A stretch of 64,000 nt of DNA. It comes from Pseudomonas sp. B21_DOA (GTDB lineage Bacteria; Pseudomonadota; Gammaproteobacteria; Pseudomonadales; Pseudomonadaceae). The translations under genes and the position numbers were made by a program. Below, one piece after another: positions 1 through 9,717 of this stretch. The notes under the pieces are model-generated. The model searched no databases. It saw only the letters and a program-made list of their open reading frames with translations, and was not told the DNA's origin. The number at the start of each line of letters is the position of its first letter. Within the stretch, counting starts at the first letter, position 1. The DNA lies in the NCBI GenBank assembly GCA_030544685.1, contig CP086683.1, forward strand, positions 5,208,001 through 5,272,000, written 5' to 3'.

Positions 1-1891
1 CGGCGGTAACGATGGCGGTGGTCTGCTCGCTGCCCGATGGCTTGATCACACCGAAACCGGTATCGCCCTGCGGCAGGTTGAGCAGGTCACGGCCCCAGCA
101 CTGGTGACGCACTTCACCACCAAGACGGCCCATAATGGTCGGCACGATGTCGATCTGCGTACCCACGGTATGGTCACGGGTACCGAACTTCTGCTGAATG
201 CCTGGAGCAATCATCAGCATCGGCACGTTGAAACGGCCCAGGTCCATTTCGGTGATCTGGCGCTCGTTGCCGAAGCCATGGTCGCCGACGATGACAAACA
301 GGGTTTCGTTGAAATATTTCTCTTTGCGCGCCTTCTCGAAAAACTGGCCGAGCGCCCAGTCGGAGTAGCGCATGGCGGTCAGGTGTTCGTTGAGGCTGCC
401 ACGGTCAGTCACGCGCTCGACCGGCAACGGTGTCGGCAAAGCGTACGGGGTGTGGTTGGACAGCGTTTGCAGCAATGCGTAGAACGGCTTGCCGTTTTCC
501 CGCGCCTTCAGTTCCTGCAGGCCACGATCGAACATGTCCTGGTCGGAAACGCCCCAGGTCGGATCGGAGAACACCGGATTGACGAAGTCATTGCGGCCAA
601 CGAAGTTGGTCATGCCCTGGTTGCTGAAGAAGCCCGACTGGTTGTCCCAGGCGAAATCGCCGTTGTAGACGTACACGTCGTCGTAGTCGCGAGCACTGAG
701 CACCTGCGGCAGACCGGACAGTTTGTGACTGCCCTCCGGAGTCTGCATCAGGTATTCGAAACCTGGCAGGTTAGGGAAGCAGGCCATGGTCGCAAACATG
801 CCCTGGTGGGTGTGGGTGCCGTTGGAGAAGAAACGGTCGAACAGCAGACCTTCCTTCGACAGCTTGTCCAGGTACGGAGTGATGTTCCCCGGCGCGCCCA
901 AGGCACCGACCGAGTGACCGGCCATGCTTTCCATGAGAATCACGACGACGTTCTTGATCGGCAGGGTCTTGTCGGCTGGCGGCGTGTAATCACGGCGCAC
1001 GGCGGCAATATCGGCGTCGACCAGTTTGTCGTCCGGCATGAGCAGCATCTCACGGACGATTTTCTGCGCCTGCTCCTGCGGCAGCGTGGCTTTCCAGATA
1101 TTGTCGCGATCTTCGCCCATGCGGGACTTGGCGGCCTCGATCAGCGACAGCGTGGCATTGAGACCGAGCTGGTTGGCAAAGTTGGAATCGGTAGTGTAGA
1201 CGTCACCCCAGCGCATCGGCGGGCCTTGACGCAGGGTGCCACGGGCGGCAATCACGCAGATCAACAGGCAGACCACGAACACCGCCAGACGGGTGTACCA
1301 CGGTGCGACCTGACGGGAGCTGACGCTGCCGCCGCTGAACGGTCCGCGCGGGCGAGTGGCACGATCGGCGCCTTTGAACGCCAGGGTCAGAATCGCTGTG
1401 CCGATCACCCACGCCAGCAGGTAGCGCACCACCGGAAAACCGTACCAGAGCATGCTCATTACGGTTTTCGGGTCTTCCTTCACGTACTGGAACACCAGAC
1501 CGTTGAGGCGCTGGTGAAACTCGCGGTAGAAGTCCATTTCCATCAGGCCGAGGAACAGCGCGATGCTCGAGGCGACGGTCAGCCACAGGCGGAAGAAACC
1601 GCGCGCGGCCATGGCCCGGGCACTGAACAGCGCCAGCACCAGCGGAATGCACAGGTACACCACCAGGCGCAGGTCGAAACGCAGACCGTTGACGAACGCT
1701 TCGAGGAAGGTCGCGGCCGGAGTGTCGAGGATCATTTCGCGGTTGTAGACCAGCAGCGCGAGGCGCAGCGCGGAAAACATGACCATCATGACCAGTGCGC
1801 ACAGCAGCGTGTAGGCCAGATGCGATTTGACGGTCGGTTGCAGCAGGCGAGCAGAAGATCGCTGCTGATTCAGGGCGTCCGGGTTTGCCAT
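1..1891 (-). CDS. LTA synthase family sulfatase / phosphoglycerol transferase, C-terminus cut by window
   Basis: An inner-membrane alkaline-phosphatase-superfamily enzyme related to LtaS and OpgB, which move phosphoglycerol groups in the envelope. About 630 residues are present and the end lies outside the window. Several hydrophobic segments fill the first ~200 residues. The soluble domain follows, with NVVVILMES (metal ligand Glu), the GTHTHQG segment with the expected nucleophile Thr, and VGDHGFG near the end. The start is ATG at 1891 (MANPDALNQQ). It has no partner gene nearby. Gram-negative members usually modify periplasmic glucans or lipids rather than teichoic acid; the substrate here is not known. 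Confidence 0.85.
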   Translation of the reverse strand, partial: MANPDALNQQRSSARLLQPTVKSHLAYTLLCALVMMVMFSALRLALLVYNREMILDTPAATFLEAFVNGLRFDLRLVVYLCIPLVLALFSARAMAARGFFRLWLTVASSIALFLGLMEMDFYREFHQRLNGLVFQYVKEDPKTVMSMLWYGFPVVRYLLAWVIGTAILTLAFKGADRATRPRGPFSGGSVSSRQVAPWYTRLAVFVVCLLICVIAARGTLRQGPPMRWGDVYTTDSNFANQLGLNATLSLIEAAKSRMGEDRDNIWKATLPQEQAQKIVREMLLMPDDKLVDADIAAVRRDYTPPADKTLPIKNVVVILMESMAGHSVGALGAPGNITPYLDKLSKEGLLFDRFFSNGTHTHQGMFATMACFPNLPGFEYLMQTPEGSHKLSGLPQVLSARDYDDVYVYNGDFAWDNQSGFFSNQGMTNFVGRNDFVNPVFSDPTWGVSDQDMFDRGLQELKARENGKPFYALLQTLSNHTPYALPTPLPVERVTDRGSLNEHLTAMRYSDWALGQFFEKARKEKYFNETLFVIVGDHGFGNERQITEMDLGRFNVPMLMIAPGIQQKFGTRDHTVGTQIDIVPTIMGRLGGEVRHQCWGRDLLNLPQGDTGFGVIKPSGSEQTTAIVTA

Positions 1892-2160
1892 GTCGTTTTA
1901 GGACCCATTGGAAGTTGAAGTTGCAAAAATACAGCGGCGCCAGGCCCTCTATTGGTCATTCCAGACCCCGGGGCGTGCGCGGTGCGCAAATGTTGCACGA
2001 TCGTTCACACCATTGCCATTGATTACTGCCCTGCTCTTGAAGACTTTCATTCAAAGGGCTGGCAGTGCTATGGCAGGCAACAAGTGCGGGCGAATTGTCT
2101 TTAAGACTCTGTGAAAATTTCGTGCAACGCATATCTGGAAATACAATTTAGAGACAAAAC
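1892..2160. other. Intergenic region upstream of the sulfatase gene
   Basis: About 270 bases between the sulfatase start and the terminator of the START-domain gene. It is AT-richer than the flanking genes and should hold the sulfatase promoter on the minus strand, but I could not pick a convincing -35/-10 pair. No ORF with a good ribosome site is seen. Confidence 0.4.
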
Positions 2161-2189
2161 AAAACGCCCCGAACCGGTCGGGGCGTTTT
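2161..2189 (-). terminator. Intrinsic terminator after the START-domain gene
   Basis: A perfect 12-bp stem (2161-2172 with 2178-2189) and a five-base loop lie just beyond the stop codon at 2206. It has T-rich tails on both sides, so it may work in both directions. Confidence 0.9.
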
Positions 2190-2205
2190 GTTTAGAGCGC
2201 GAAGA

Positions 2206-2811
2206 TTATTTCTCGGCGCGTTCTTTCAGCGCTTTCAAGGTATTGAATGGCGCATCGACGACAAACTTGTTGGCAACCATGGCCGGCACGCTGCCGCCTG
2301 GCTCGGTGTGCACTTGATAAGTCACTTCGACCTGATCGCCTTTTGGCACGAACTTCCAGAAGCCTTTGACCTGCTGGACCCGCACGAAGCCTTTTTCTTC
2401 CGGCAGATAGGTCGGTACGCCTTCAAGATTCCGGGTCAGGCTGCCGTCGGCGCCTTCAACGGTGGTGATCTTCAGCACCGAATCACGCGGGGTCACCGGC
2501 CACGGCGTGTTGAATTGCGAATAGGTCCAGCTCAGATCGCCTTCGTGCTTGAGCAGTTTCTGGCTCTTGCATTCGTGAATCCAGGCGCAAGCGCCGGAGA
2601 CGTCTTCCTGCAAGGCGCGCAGTTTGGCAACGGTGGTTTTCATCAGCGCGACGCCTTGGTAGGACTTGTAGTCCGAACCGGGTATTTCGCTCAGGGAAAC
2701 CTTGATGCCGTCTTCATTCTTGGCGACTTTCCAGTCTTCCGCCTGGGCGACCGAAGTGACGAGCACGGCAGTCAGACCACACAAAACAGCGATACGGTGC
2801 AGCGAACCCAT
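2206..2811 (-). CDS. Secreted START-domain protein
   Basis: A 201-residue periplasmic protein with a START-type lipid-binding fold. The N-terminus MGSLHRIAVLCGLTAVLVTS followed by VAQAED is a signal peptide with an AQA cleavage site. The rest fits the bacterial START family (repeated Trp residues, WTYSQFNTPWPVTPRDSV, then GFWKFVPKG and YQVHTEPGG). ATG 2811 is preceded by AAGGAA at good spacing; a longer reading frame upstream would destroy the signal peptide. The gene is followed by its own terminator. Its ligand is unknown. Confidence 0.85.
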   Translation of the reverse strand: MGSLHRIAVLCGLTAVLVTSVAQAEDWKVAKNEDGIKVSLSEIPGSDYKSYQGVALMKTTVAKLRALQEDVSGACAWIHECKSQKLLKHEGDLSWTYSQFNTPWPVTPRDSVLKITTVEGADGSLTRNLEGVPTYLPEEKGFVRVQQVKGFWKFVPKGDQVEVTYQVHTEPGGSVPAMVANKFVVDAPFNTLKALKERAEK

Positions 2812-2851
2812 AGTGTTATTCCTTATTGTTGAAGTTCCGTTGGTGAACACA

Positions 2852-3106
2852 TCACGCCGCCGTCATCTGCTCCCACCAGCCGATCAATCTGATCGCTTCT
2901 TCGGAGCTACTGCCGCAGACCTCGACATCCGCAGCGAAGCCCGAGCAGACAGCTGGGCGTTCCGGACGGCCGAAAATGCTGCACAGGTTATCGACCGACA
3001 GTTGCACGCAACGTTCGCCGGCGGGTTTGCCATCGGGCATGCCCGGGATCGGCGAACTGATGGAGGGGGCAATGCAGCAAGCGCCACAGCCTTCACGGCA
3101 TTTCAT
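2852..3106 (-). CDS. YkgJ-family cysteine-cluster protein
   Basis: An 84-residue protein with the YkgJ/UPF0153 pattern of Cys residues: CREGCGACC at residues 3-11, a Cys at about 33 in GERCVQL, LCSIF, and PAVCSGF. These probably bind zinc or an iron-sulfur cluster. The family's role is unknown. It lies just upstream of the START-domain gene on the same strand with about 40 bases between them, so the two may be co-transcribed. The full family length is present. Confidence 0.85.
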   Translation of the reverse strand: MKCREGCGACCIAPSISSPIPGMPDGKPAGERCVQLSVDNLCSIFGRPERPAVCSGFAADVEVCGSSSEEAIRLIGWWEQMTAA

Positions 3107-3268
3107 GACGAACAGATCCTCGCGACGGGCGATGTGTAAAGAGACGCGAACAGAGTAACCGCTAAAACGGCTGTTTCAAATTGCTGCAAGCGGGTTTTCA
3201 ACGATAAGTAAAAGTGACCGGGCAGTCTCCGACGAAGCGTCTGGTCTGCGCGTCGCAGATGCCCGGAT

Positions 3269-3740
3269 CTATTGTTTGAATTCGAAATCCAGCGCCGCAC
3301 CTTCCACATCGCGGCGCGCTTCGTTGCGCAGTTGCAACTGCATTTCGTTGCTGAGCAAGCGGCCGTTGAGCTGGAAGCCGTTATCTTTCTCGCCAAACAT
3401 CTGCGGCAGGATCGCCTCGCGTTTGGGCAGCTCCACGGTGCCCCGTGGCTTCAACTCTTCAACCATATCCTTGGGCAGGCTGAGGTCGAGTTTTGCCGGC
3501 GGCAATTTGGTCTTGGCCACTTCGCTGGCGGGTTTCGATTTCGAAGCAACCGGGCGGCGCTTCTTCACCGTGGCGTTTTTTTCGCTTGGGCTTTTTTGCC
3601 GGAGCCGCGGTTTTGGTGGCTTTGTTCGTGGTACTGGTCGCTGCCGGTTTTTCCTGGGCTGCGGCCGCCAGGACACCCGGCGCCTGGCCGATCATCAGCA
3701 AACCCAGCAGTACCCACGCGGCAGGAACAATCGCTTTCAT
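3269..3740 (-). pseudogene. Small secreted Lys/Pro/Ala-rich protein, frameshifted
   Basis: Two overlapping frames make one protein of about 156 residues. The first has a signal peptide (MKAIVPAAWVLLGLLMIGQA, cleavage after VLA) and a Lys/Ala/Thr-rich stretch ending KKPKRK. The second continues as KNATVKKRRPVASKSK and ends in an ordered domain (PKDMVEELKPRGTVELP, EARRDVEGAALDFEFKQ). The break lies at a run of seven T (3576-3582, plus strand); six would restore the frame. A base deficit in each of two adjacent A runs is also possible. I know no function. Unlike the other frame breaks in this window, this one reads most simply as a base surplus. Confidence 0.65.
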
Positions 3741-3818
3741 GGACCCAACGAACTAACGGCAGAGGGCCACATGCTCGCCTGTTGTGCGTCACATGACAAG
3801 CATCACCGCCCTCTTCGT

Positions 3819-5257
3819 TCAGAATCCGCCAGCGGTTTCCTGACACAGTTGGGTGGCCAACAGACCCAGCGTCATCAGCGCCCGCTCCGCCTCGCGATTC
3901 CACGGAATGCCGCAATTCAGGCGGATACAGTGGTTGAACTGCTCGGTATTACTGAAGATCAGCCCCGGCGCGATGCTGATGCCTTGTTGCAACGCGCGGA
4001 CATGCAATTCCTGGGTGTTGACCCGCCCCGGCAAGCTCACCCACAGGATGAAACCGCCCGTAGGTCGGGACATTTGCGTGCCTTCAGGGAAGTGCTGCTG
4101 CACCGCCAGCTGGAACGCGCTGAGGTTTTTTCGGTATTCCTGACGGATGTAGCGTAAATGCCGGTCATAACCGCCGTTTTCCAGATAGGCCGCTATCGCC
4201 ATCTGCGTGACGCTGCACGCTGAATGGGTACTGAAGGTTTGCAGGCGCTGGATTTCCTGTTGGTACTTGCCGGCGATCATCCAGCCGATGCGCACACCGG
4301 GCGACAGGGTTTTGGAGAAGCTCGAGCAGTAGATCACTCGATCCAGTCGATCGTAGGCCTTCAGCGCTTTGGTGCGGCCCTGCTCGAACATCAGTTCCCC
4401 GTAGATATCGTCTTCGACAATCTGGATATCGAAATCCGAGGCCAGGCGCAGCAACTGTTTCTGCCGCTCTTCCGGCATGGTGCCGCCGAGGGGATTGCTC
4501 AGGCGCGTGGTCAGCACCAACGCCTTGATCGACCATTGATTGGCGGCCAGCTGCAAGGCTTCCAGACTCATGCCGGTAGCGGGGTCGCTGGGGATTTCGA
4601 TGACTTTCAGGCCAAGCAGATCGGCCAGTTGCAGCAGGCCGTAATAGGTTGGCGATTCGGCAGCGATCAGATCGCCCGGCCGGGTCAGCACACGCAACGA
4701 CATCTGCAAGGCGTCGACACAGCCGTGGGTGATCACTACTTCCGACGGGTCCACCACCACACCAGCATCACGCATGCGAATCGCCACTTGCCGACGCAGC
4801 GGTTCAAAACCGGGGCTGAACATGTAGCTGAACGCCCGTGGGCTGTGAAACCGGGTCACCTTGGCCAACTGCTGATGCAGCGCACGCACCGGCAGATAAT
4901 CGACACTCGGGACCGCAGCGCCCAGCGGAAACACGCCTTCCCGGCGGGACTCCACCAATACCTGTTGAATGATGCTGCTGCGCGTCACCAGCCCCGGCCG
5001 TTCGACCCGGGCAATGTCAGGCGTCGGCGCGGTCAGCGCGGGGTCTGGTGTACGTAATAACCCGATTGCGGACGAGCGCGGATCAGGCCCTGATCTTCGA
5101 GATTGGCGTAGGCCTGCAACACCGTCGCATGACTGACGTTGAGCTGCGAACTCATCTTGCGCACCGAAGGCACGCGCTCCCCGGGTTGATAGACACCCCG
5201 GCGGATGTCTTCGGCCAGTTGCTGAGCAATACGTTGGTAGAGCAAGAGATTGGTCAT
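3819..5257 (-). pseudogene. MocR-type GntR/aminotransferase regulator, frameshifted
   Basis: A transcription regulator made of an N-terminal GntR winged helix (MTNLLLYQRIAQQLAEDIRR, SVRKMSSQLNVSHATVLQAY) and a C-terminal fold-type I aminotransferase domain. The PLP lysine is in SSFSKTLSPG, and the cofactor-binding segments SPTYYG and EDDIYGE are present. Repaired length is about 479 residues, normal for the family. The frame breaks right after YYVHQTP at the G run 5040-5043; one more base rejoins the linker ALTAPTPDIA. MocR proteins usually sense an amino acid or vitamin B6 and act on a neighbouring gene; no clear target is adjacent. Confidence 0.85.
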
Positions 5258-5410
5258 GACGCAGCACTCGATTTCACGGGCGTTTTATTCTTGTCTGAAA
5301 CAATACCGGAACAGTTTAGAAGTGTACTGGGACAGTTGCCAGATTACTCGACCATACAGTGCGGTGTCTGCCCCCGACTGTACCGATTTGCCAGCCAATA
5401 GACAGACGTA

Positions 5411-5444
5411 AAAAAGCCCGGCACTGCATGACAGGCCGGGCTTT
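5411..5444 (-). terminator. Intrinsic terminator downstream of the OmpA-like gene
   Basis: A 10-bp stem (5413-5422 with 5435-5444). The A run on the plus strand at its left edge gives a T run on the minus strand. It serves transcripts coming from the OmpA-like gene after they cross the REP at 5455-5546. Confidence 0.8.
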
Positions 5445-5454
5445 GCAGGAGCTG

Positions 5455-5546
5455 TGTAGGAGCTGACGAGTGAAACGAGGCTGCGATCTTTTGATCTTGT
5501 TTTTAAATTCAACATCAAAAAATCGCAGCCTTCGGCAGCTCCTACA
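5455..5546. repeat. REP pair of the GGAGCTG...GCTGCGATC type
   Basis: Inverted arms starting TGTAGGAGCTG and ending CAGCTCCTACA enclose a GCTGCGATCTTTTGAT / ATCAAAAAATCGCAGC palindrome. It forms a long hairpin between the OmpA-like gene and its terminator. This REP type recurs at 51398-51462. Confidence 0.85.
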
Positions 5547-5560
5547 GGGTTTTGCGTTGC

Positions 5561-6373
5561 TTAGCGGGCGGCGCCGAGCTGGCCCTTTTCGTCGGAAAAC
5601 ACGATTTCCACACGGCGATTCTGCGCCCTACCGCGCTCGGAGGCGTTGGCATCGACCGGAAACTGATCACCGTAACCTTCGACCTGGATGCGCTTTTCGT
5701 CGATCCCCAGATCGACCAGCACGTCAGCCACCGATTGCGCGCGGTCACGGGACAGTTTGAGGTTCTCCTGTTTCCCACCAGTGCTGTCGGTGTAACCCTC
5801 GATGCGCACCACGCGCTTGGGATTGAGCTGCAGGAACTGAACGATCTTCAGCACGACCCGGTTGGCCGAGTTTTTCAGTTCCGCTTCGCCAGTGTCGAAC
5901 AACACATCGCCGAGGGTCATCACCAGACCGCGATCGGTCTGCGTGGTCGCCAGCGCGACGATCTGTTCCTCCAGCCACTTGCCTTGTTGCTGCACGCTGA
6001 GCAGTTTCGATTCGCGCAGGGCCAGTTGCAGGCGCTGCCGCTCCAGTTCGAGCTTGGCCGCTTGCTCCTCGTTGAGTACCTGATTGGTGTGCTCGCGAGC
6101 GATTTCGCTGTAGCGCTGGCTCAGGTAGGCGTAATGCACCACGTCGGCACCGCTGCCCCAATAGGTCGACAGCCGATCGGCGCGGGCCAGGGATTCGCCG
6201 GCGCGGATCACGTCTTTCGGCGCGATGCGCAGCACGTTGGAATCTTCCTTGACCTTCTGGAAATCAGCGCCGGCCTGTTGCAGCGCCGCCTCGCTGTGCT
6301 GGCCGGCGCAGCCGTAGAGGCTGGCGCAACTGGCAAGAAGCAGAATGCCGAGAGCGTTGGACTTGAGGCTCAT
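5561..6373 (-). CDS. OmpA-family lipoprotein
   Basis: An outer-membrane lipoprotein of 270 residues with a peptidoglycan-binding C-terminal domain. The lipobox LYGC follows a short signal sequence (MSLKSNALGILLLASCAS). A helical, Gln/Leu/Glu-rich middle segment follows. The OmpA domain has GDVLFDTGEAEL, IEGYTDSTG, LSRDRAQSV, and NRRVEIVF with the conserved Arg. ATG 6373 is preceded by GGGGAAG; an upstream in-frame Met would place extra residues before the signal peptide. It lies 57 bases downstream of the DUF4398 gene and probably forms one operon with it. Confidence 0.9.
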   Translation of the reverse strand: MSLKSNALGILLLASCASLYGCAGQHSEAALQQAGADFQKVKEDSNVLRIAPKDVIRAGESLARADRLSTYWGSGADVVHYAYLSQRYSEIAREHTNQVLNEEQAAKLELERQRLQLALRESKLLSVQQQGKWLEEQIVALATTQTDRGLVMTLGDVLFDTGEAELKNSANRVVLKIVQFLQLNPKRVVRIEGYTDSTGGKQENLKLSRDRAQSVADVLVDLGIDEKRIQVEGYGDQFPVDANASERGRAQNRRVEIVFSDEKGQLGAAR

Positions 6374-6430
6374 TGCGCTTCCCCAGTTGCAGCTGCTTGC
6401 GCAGGCGGACAATGCGGGTATTGAGCACAT

Positions 6431-6730
6431 TCAGTTGCTCTTGGCTTTTTTCGTCAGCACCTTGGCTTCAGCCAGACGCGCATCCAGTTCGGCCTGCTCG
6501 GCCCGCATGCGCGCGTTGCGATAGGACTCGTCCGCCATGTTGCCTTTGGCGCGGTTGTACTTGGTTTCGGCCAGTTGCATTTCCGGCACGTCGTCAGCGG
6601 TGGCGCCAACGGCCTTGGCCTGCACGATGGCTTGTTCGGTCAAACGCATTTGTTCACTGGGTGCCGGATCGGTTGCGCACCCGGCCAGGGCCAGAACGGC
6701 CACAGCCGCGAAAAGAGGTCGAATACTCAC
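6431..6730 (-). CDS. DUF4398 lipoprotein
   Basis: A 99-residue lipoprotein with lipobox LAGC (residues 15-18) and a charged alpha-helical body rich in Ala, Glu and Lys (YNRAKGNMADESYRNAR, AEQAELDARLAEAK), as in DUF4398. This family is commonly found next to OmpA-domain lipoproteins, as here. It probably works with its neighbour at the outer membrane or cell wall; the precise role is unknown. Confidence 0.85.
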   Translation of the reverse strand: MSIRPLFAAVAVLALAGCATDPAPSEQMRLTEQAIVQAKAVGATADDVPEMQLAETKYNRAKGNMADESYRNARMRAEQAELDARLAEAKVLTKKAKSN

Positions 6731-6739
6731 TAAGAATCC

Positions 6740-7561
6740 CTACTGTTTTGGGGCACTGACAGGTCGTGGCGGCTGTTGCTGTTGCGCCTTCCAGCGCTCG
6801 AGGTTGCGTTGCAGCGCGGCTTCCGTCAGTCCGGACGCGGGCAATTCTGTCATCTTTTTGGCGAGCTGTCCGCGCAACCACGGATCGTTGCAGGCCGAGT
6901 TATGCGAAACCGCGAGGAACAGACCCGGCCGGTCGATGGGTTGTTCGAACGCCAGCAGATCGCTGGTCATGCCCAATGTCTGCGCGGCGGCCAGGCCTGA
7001 GTAGCGCCCGGCGAGGACATATTCCACCTCGCCCAAAAGAAGTTTCTGTAGTGCCTGGGTAAGGTTGGCTGTCCGCGTCAGGGTCAGATTCTGCTCGGCG
7101 AAAGTGCCGAATGCCTGGGTCATCCGAGATTTTTCCGACACCGCGCCGGCGTGCCCTTTAAGGTCGCCGGCCTCGGCATAGGTCAGCGTCGAGCCTTTGC
7201 GCGTCCACACCAGATAGTCGTTTTCCAGCAGTGGCGGATGAATGAAGTCGAAGTTTTCCAGCTCGGTCACGGTCAGCGGTGCGTCGGCCAGCATGTCCAT
7301 GCGCCCGCTGCGCACTTCATCGAGGGCCTGCGAGCGTTTGCCGGCGTAGAGCAGGTCGACTTTGATGCCCAGATCCTTGGCCACTTGCTGCAACAGATCG
7401 GCACTGGCGCCGATCAGGCGCTTGGGGTTTTGCGGGTCCTGCCACAGGTACGGCGGCGCATCCGGGCTGCCGGTGACGACCAGGCGCTCGCACTTGCCCG
7501 CGGCCATGGCCAAACCGGGCAACAGCATCAATCCCAATAACCATCCGCAGCGCAGATCCAT
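6740..7561 (-). CDS. Periplasmic solute-binding protein (PBP2, amino-acid-type)
   Basis: A 273-residue family 3 extracellular solute-binding protein. It has a signal peptide ending LAMAAG and the start of lobe 1, LVVTGSPDAPPYLWQ. Typical family 3 segments are IGASADLLQQVAKDLGIKV, SGRMDMLADAPLTVTE and LLLGEVEYVLAGRYS. Two Cys residues (KCERL near the N-terminus and SACNDPW near the C-terminus) may pair. ATG 7561 is chosen over an upstream start because it begins the signal peptide. The stop lies 9 bases from the DUF4398 gene. No permease is nearby, so it may be a stand-alone sensor or a remnant. Confidence 0.8.
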   Translation of the reverse strand: MDLRCGWLLGLMLLPGLAMAAGKCERLVVTGSPDAPPYLWQDPQNPKRLIGASADLLQQVAKDLGIKVDLLYAGKRSQALDEVRSGRMDMLADAPLTVTELENFDFIHPPLLENDYLVWTRKGSTLTYAEAGDLKGHAGAVSEKSRMTQAFGTFAEQNLTLTRTANLTQALQKLLLGEVEYVLAGRYSGLAAAQTLGMTSDLLAFEQPIDRPGLFLAVSHNSACNDPWLRGQLAKKMTELPASGLTEAALQRNLERWKAQQQQPPRPVSAPKQ

Positions 7562-7591
7562 GGCAAAACACTCCCCACTCAAATCCGAGAC

Positions 7592-7624
7592 AAAAAAAGC
7601 CCGACCAACAGGCCGGGCTCTTTA
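7592..7624 (-). terminator. Intrinsic terminator after etfA
   Basis: A GCCCG / CGGGC stem with a run of seven A on the plus strand at its left edge, so a T run on the minus strand. It lies 18 bases past the etfA stop and separates etfBA from the solute-binding gene. Confidence 0.85.
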
Positions 7625-7641
7625 TAAGTGAAGCCGCCGGA

Positions 7642-8571
7642 TTAGACCAGCTTCTCCAGCTCAGGTACTGCTTCGAACAGATCCGCCACAAGACCGTAAT
7701 CGGCCACCTGGAAGATCGGCGCTTCTTCGTCCTTGTTGATCGCAACGATCACCTTGGAGTCTTTCATGCCGGCCAAATGCTGGATCGCGCCGGAGATGCC
7801 GACGGCGATGTACAGCTGTGGCGCAACGATCTTGCCGGTCTGACCGACCTGCATGTCGTTCGGTACGAAACCTGCGTCGACCGCAGCGCGCGAAGCGCCA
7901 ACAGCCGCGCCGAGCTTGTCGGCCAGCGCGTACAGGTGCTTGAAGTTGTCACCGTTCTGCATGCCGCGACCGCCGGAAACGACGATCCTGGCAGCGGTCA
8001 GCTCAGGACGATCGGACTTGGCCAGCTCTTCGCTGACGAAGCTCGAAGTACCGGCGTCGTGAGCAGCGCCAACGGCTTCAACGGCAGCCGAACCACCTTC
8101 AGCAGCCACCGGATCGAAACCGGTGGCACGCACGGTGATCACTTTGATCGCGGCGGTCGATTGCACGGTAGCGATGGCGTTACCGGCATAGATCGGACGC
8201 TTGAAGGTGTCAGCGCTTTCAACCGAGATGATCTCGGAGATCTGGTCAACGTCCAGCGCAGCAGCAACGCGCGGCAGGATGTTTTTGCCGTTGGAAGTGG
8301 CGGCAGCGAGGATGTGGCTGTAGCCAGCGCCCAGCTCTGCAACCAGAGGAGCAATGTTTTCCGGCAGCTGATGCGCGTAAGCGGCATTGTCAGCGTTGAG
8401 GACTTTGCTCACGCCAGCGATTTTCGCAGCGGCTTCGGCCACCGGGCCAGCGCCTTGGCCTGCAACCAGAACGTGGATGTCGCCGCCGATTTTGGCAGCA
8501 GCAGCCACGGTGTTCAGTGTGGCCGGAGCCAGCAATTTGTTGTCGTGTTCGGCGATTACCAAGATAGTCAT
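7642..8571 (-). CDS. etfA: Electron transfer flavoprotein alpha subunit
   Basis: The FAD-carrying subunit of the soluble ETF heterodimer, which accepts electrons from acyl-CoA and other dehydrogenases. Its 309 residues are the usual length. The C-terminal FAD domain has the signature region [52 protein letters not shown] and [17 protein letters not shown]. The N-terminal alpha/beta domain starts [11 protein letters not shown]. It lies two bases after etfB in the same operon. ETF passes electrons to the ETF-QO encoded divergently. Confidence 0.97.
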   Translation of the reverse strand: MTILVIAEHDNKLLAPATLNTVAAAAKIGGDIHVLVAGQGAGPVAEAAAKIAGVSKVLNADNAAYAHQLPENIAPLVAELGAGYSHILAAATSNGKNILPRVAAALDVDQISEIISVESADTFKRPIYAGNAIATVQSTAAIKVITVRATGFDPVAAEGGSAAVEAVGAAHDAGTSSFVSEELAKSDRPELTAARIVVSGGRGMQNGDNFKHLYALADKLGAAVGASRAAVDAGFVPNDMQVGQTGKIVAPQLYIAVGISGAIQHLAGMKDSKVIVAINKDEEAPIFQVADYGLVADLFEAVPELEKLV

Positions 8572-8573
8572 GA

Positions 8574-9323
8574 TTAGATTACCTTCGCTTCGTTTTTCAG
8601 TTTCTCGACCAGTTCAGCCACCGACTTGACCTTGATGCCCGCGCTGCGTGCAGCCGGCGCTTCGACTTTCAGGGTCTTGTTGGTGGAGGCGGTGGAAACG
8701 CCCAAAGCGTCCGGAGTCAGCGTCTCGAGAGGCTTCTTCTTGGCTTTCATGATGTTTGGCAGGGACGCGTAGCGCGGCTCGTTCAAACGCAGGTCGGTGG
8801 TGACGATTGCAGGCAGTTTCAGCGAAACGGTCTGCGCGCCGCCGTCGATTTCGCGGGTCACGGCAACGCTGTCGCCGGAGACTTCGACTTTCGACGCGAA
8901 GGTGCCCTGACCGTAGCCGCTCAGTGCCGCGAGCATCTGGCCGGTCTGGTTGTTGTCGCTGTCGATCGCCTGTTTGCCAAGAATCACCAGCTGCGGCTGT
9001 TCCTTGTCGACAACAGCCTTGAGCAGCTTGGCCACGGCCAGCGAGGTCAGGTCTTCAGCGGATTCGACGAGGATGGCGCGGTCGGCACCCAGAGCCAGTG
9101 CGGTACGCAGCTGCTCCTGAGCGGTGGTCGGGCCGATGGAGACGACGACGATTTCAGTCGCAACGCCCTTCTCTTTCAGGCGTACGGCTTCTTCCACGGC
9201 GATTTCGCAGAATGGGTTCATCGACATCTTGACGTTGGCGAGGTCGACGCCGGAATTGTCCGCCTTGACGCGGACCTTGACGTTGTAATCCACAACGCGT
9301 TTGACAGCTACAAGAACCTTCAT
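8574..9323 (-). CDS. etfB: Electron transfer flavoprotein beta subunit
   Basis: The AMP-binding subunit of ETF, 249 residues. It starts [20 protein letters not shown] and has the family pattern [47 protein letters not shown] and [20 protein letters not shown] (the ETF beta signature). It is the first gene of etfBA. The 550-base gap to the divergent ETF-QO gene holds the regulatory region for both. Confidence 0.97.
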   Translation of the reverse strand: MKVLVAVKRVVDYNVKVRVKADNSGVDLANVKMSMNPFCEIAVEEAVRLKEKGVATEIVVVSIGPTTAQEQLRTALALGADRAILVESAEDLTSLAVAKLLKAVVDKEQPQLVILGKQAIDSDNNQTGQMLAALSGYGQGTFASKVEVSGDSVAVTREIDGGAQTVSLKLPAIVTTDLRLNEPRYASLPNIMKAKKKPLETLTPDALGVSTASTNKTLKVEAPAARSAGIKVKSVAELVEKLKNEAKVI

Positions 9324-9701
9324 GGATTCCTCGTTACTCTCCGGTGAAAAGAAAGTCGCCTAGGCGAACCTGGCGGATGATGCTCATCGGGCGACAAGGG
9401 CACCTCTAAAAACGCCGGCTTGAATGTAAGGTGATTCACTTCGCGAAGGGAGGTGACCGTTCGTCAGGGGTGACTGCCGGGTCATTCATTCTCACGCTGT
9501 GTAAACTGCGCGCCGGACTTGCGCTGCGCATCACCGTCTACTGCCTGTGCCCTGTCTTTAGAGGTGCTCTTGAAACCGCCAGTCTGCCTACGGCGAGCGC
9601 AAAACCGCCCGTATCTTGACCGGAACGCCCATTCTGGTCAATACGCCAAAATGCCCTGTCATAAGCCGCGCTTCTTTGATTTATCAGGGCTGGAGGCGAT
9701 T
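9324..9701. other. etfB-side part of the divergent etf intergenic region
   Basis: About 380 bases upstream of etfB. It must hold the etfBA promoter on the minus strand, but no strong -35/-10 pair stands out. Short reading frames here have no plausible ribosome site and no recognisable product. Confidence 0.4.
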
Positions 9702-9715
9702 CAAACAAACGTTTG
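9702..9715. promoter_or_regulatory. PsrA-type operator (CAAAC-N4-GTTTG)
   Basis: The palindrome CAAAC AAAC GTTTG matches the published PsrA consensus (G/C)AAAC-N2-4-GTTT(G/C). PsrA is a Pseudomonas TetR-family regulator that responds to long-chain fatty acids. The site ends three bases before the -35 box of the etfQO promoter, so binding should affect RNA polymerase. Control of ETF genes by PsrA fits their role in beta-oxidation. Confidence 0.7.
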
Positions 9716-9717
9716 TA

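Noticed and set aside
104..1918. A 604-codon plus-strand frame opposite the sulfatase gene
   Set aside because: The minus strand encodes a recognisable LTA-synthase-like protein with its motifs. The plus-strand product is His/Gln/Arg-rich with no domain, typical of a shadow frame.
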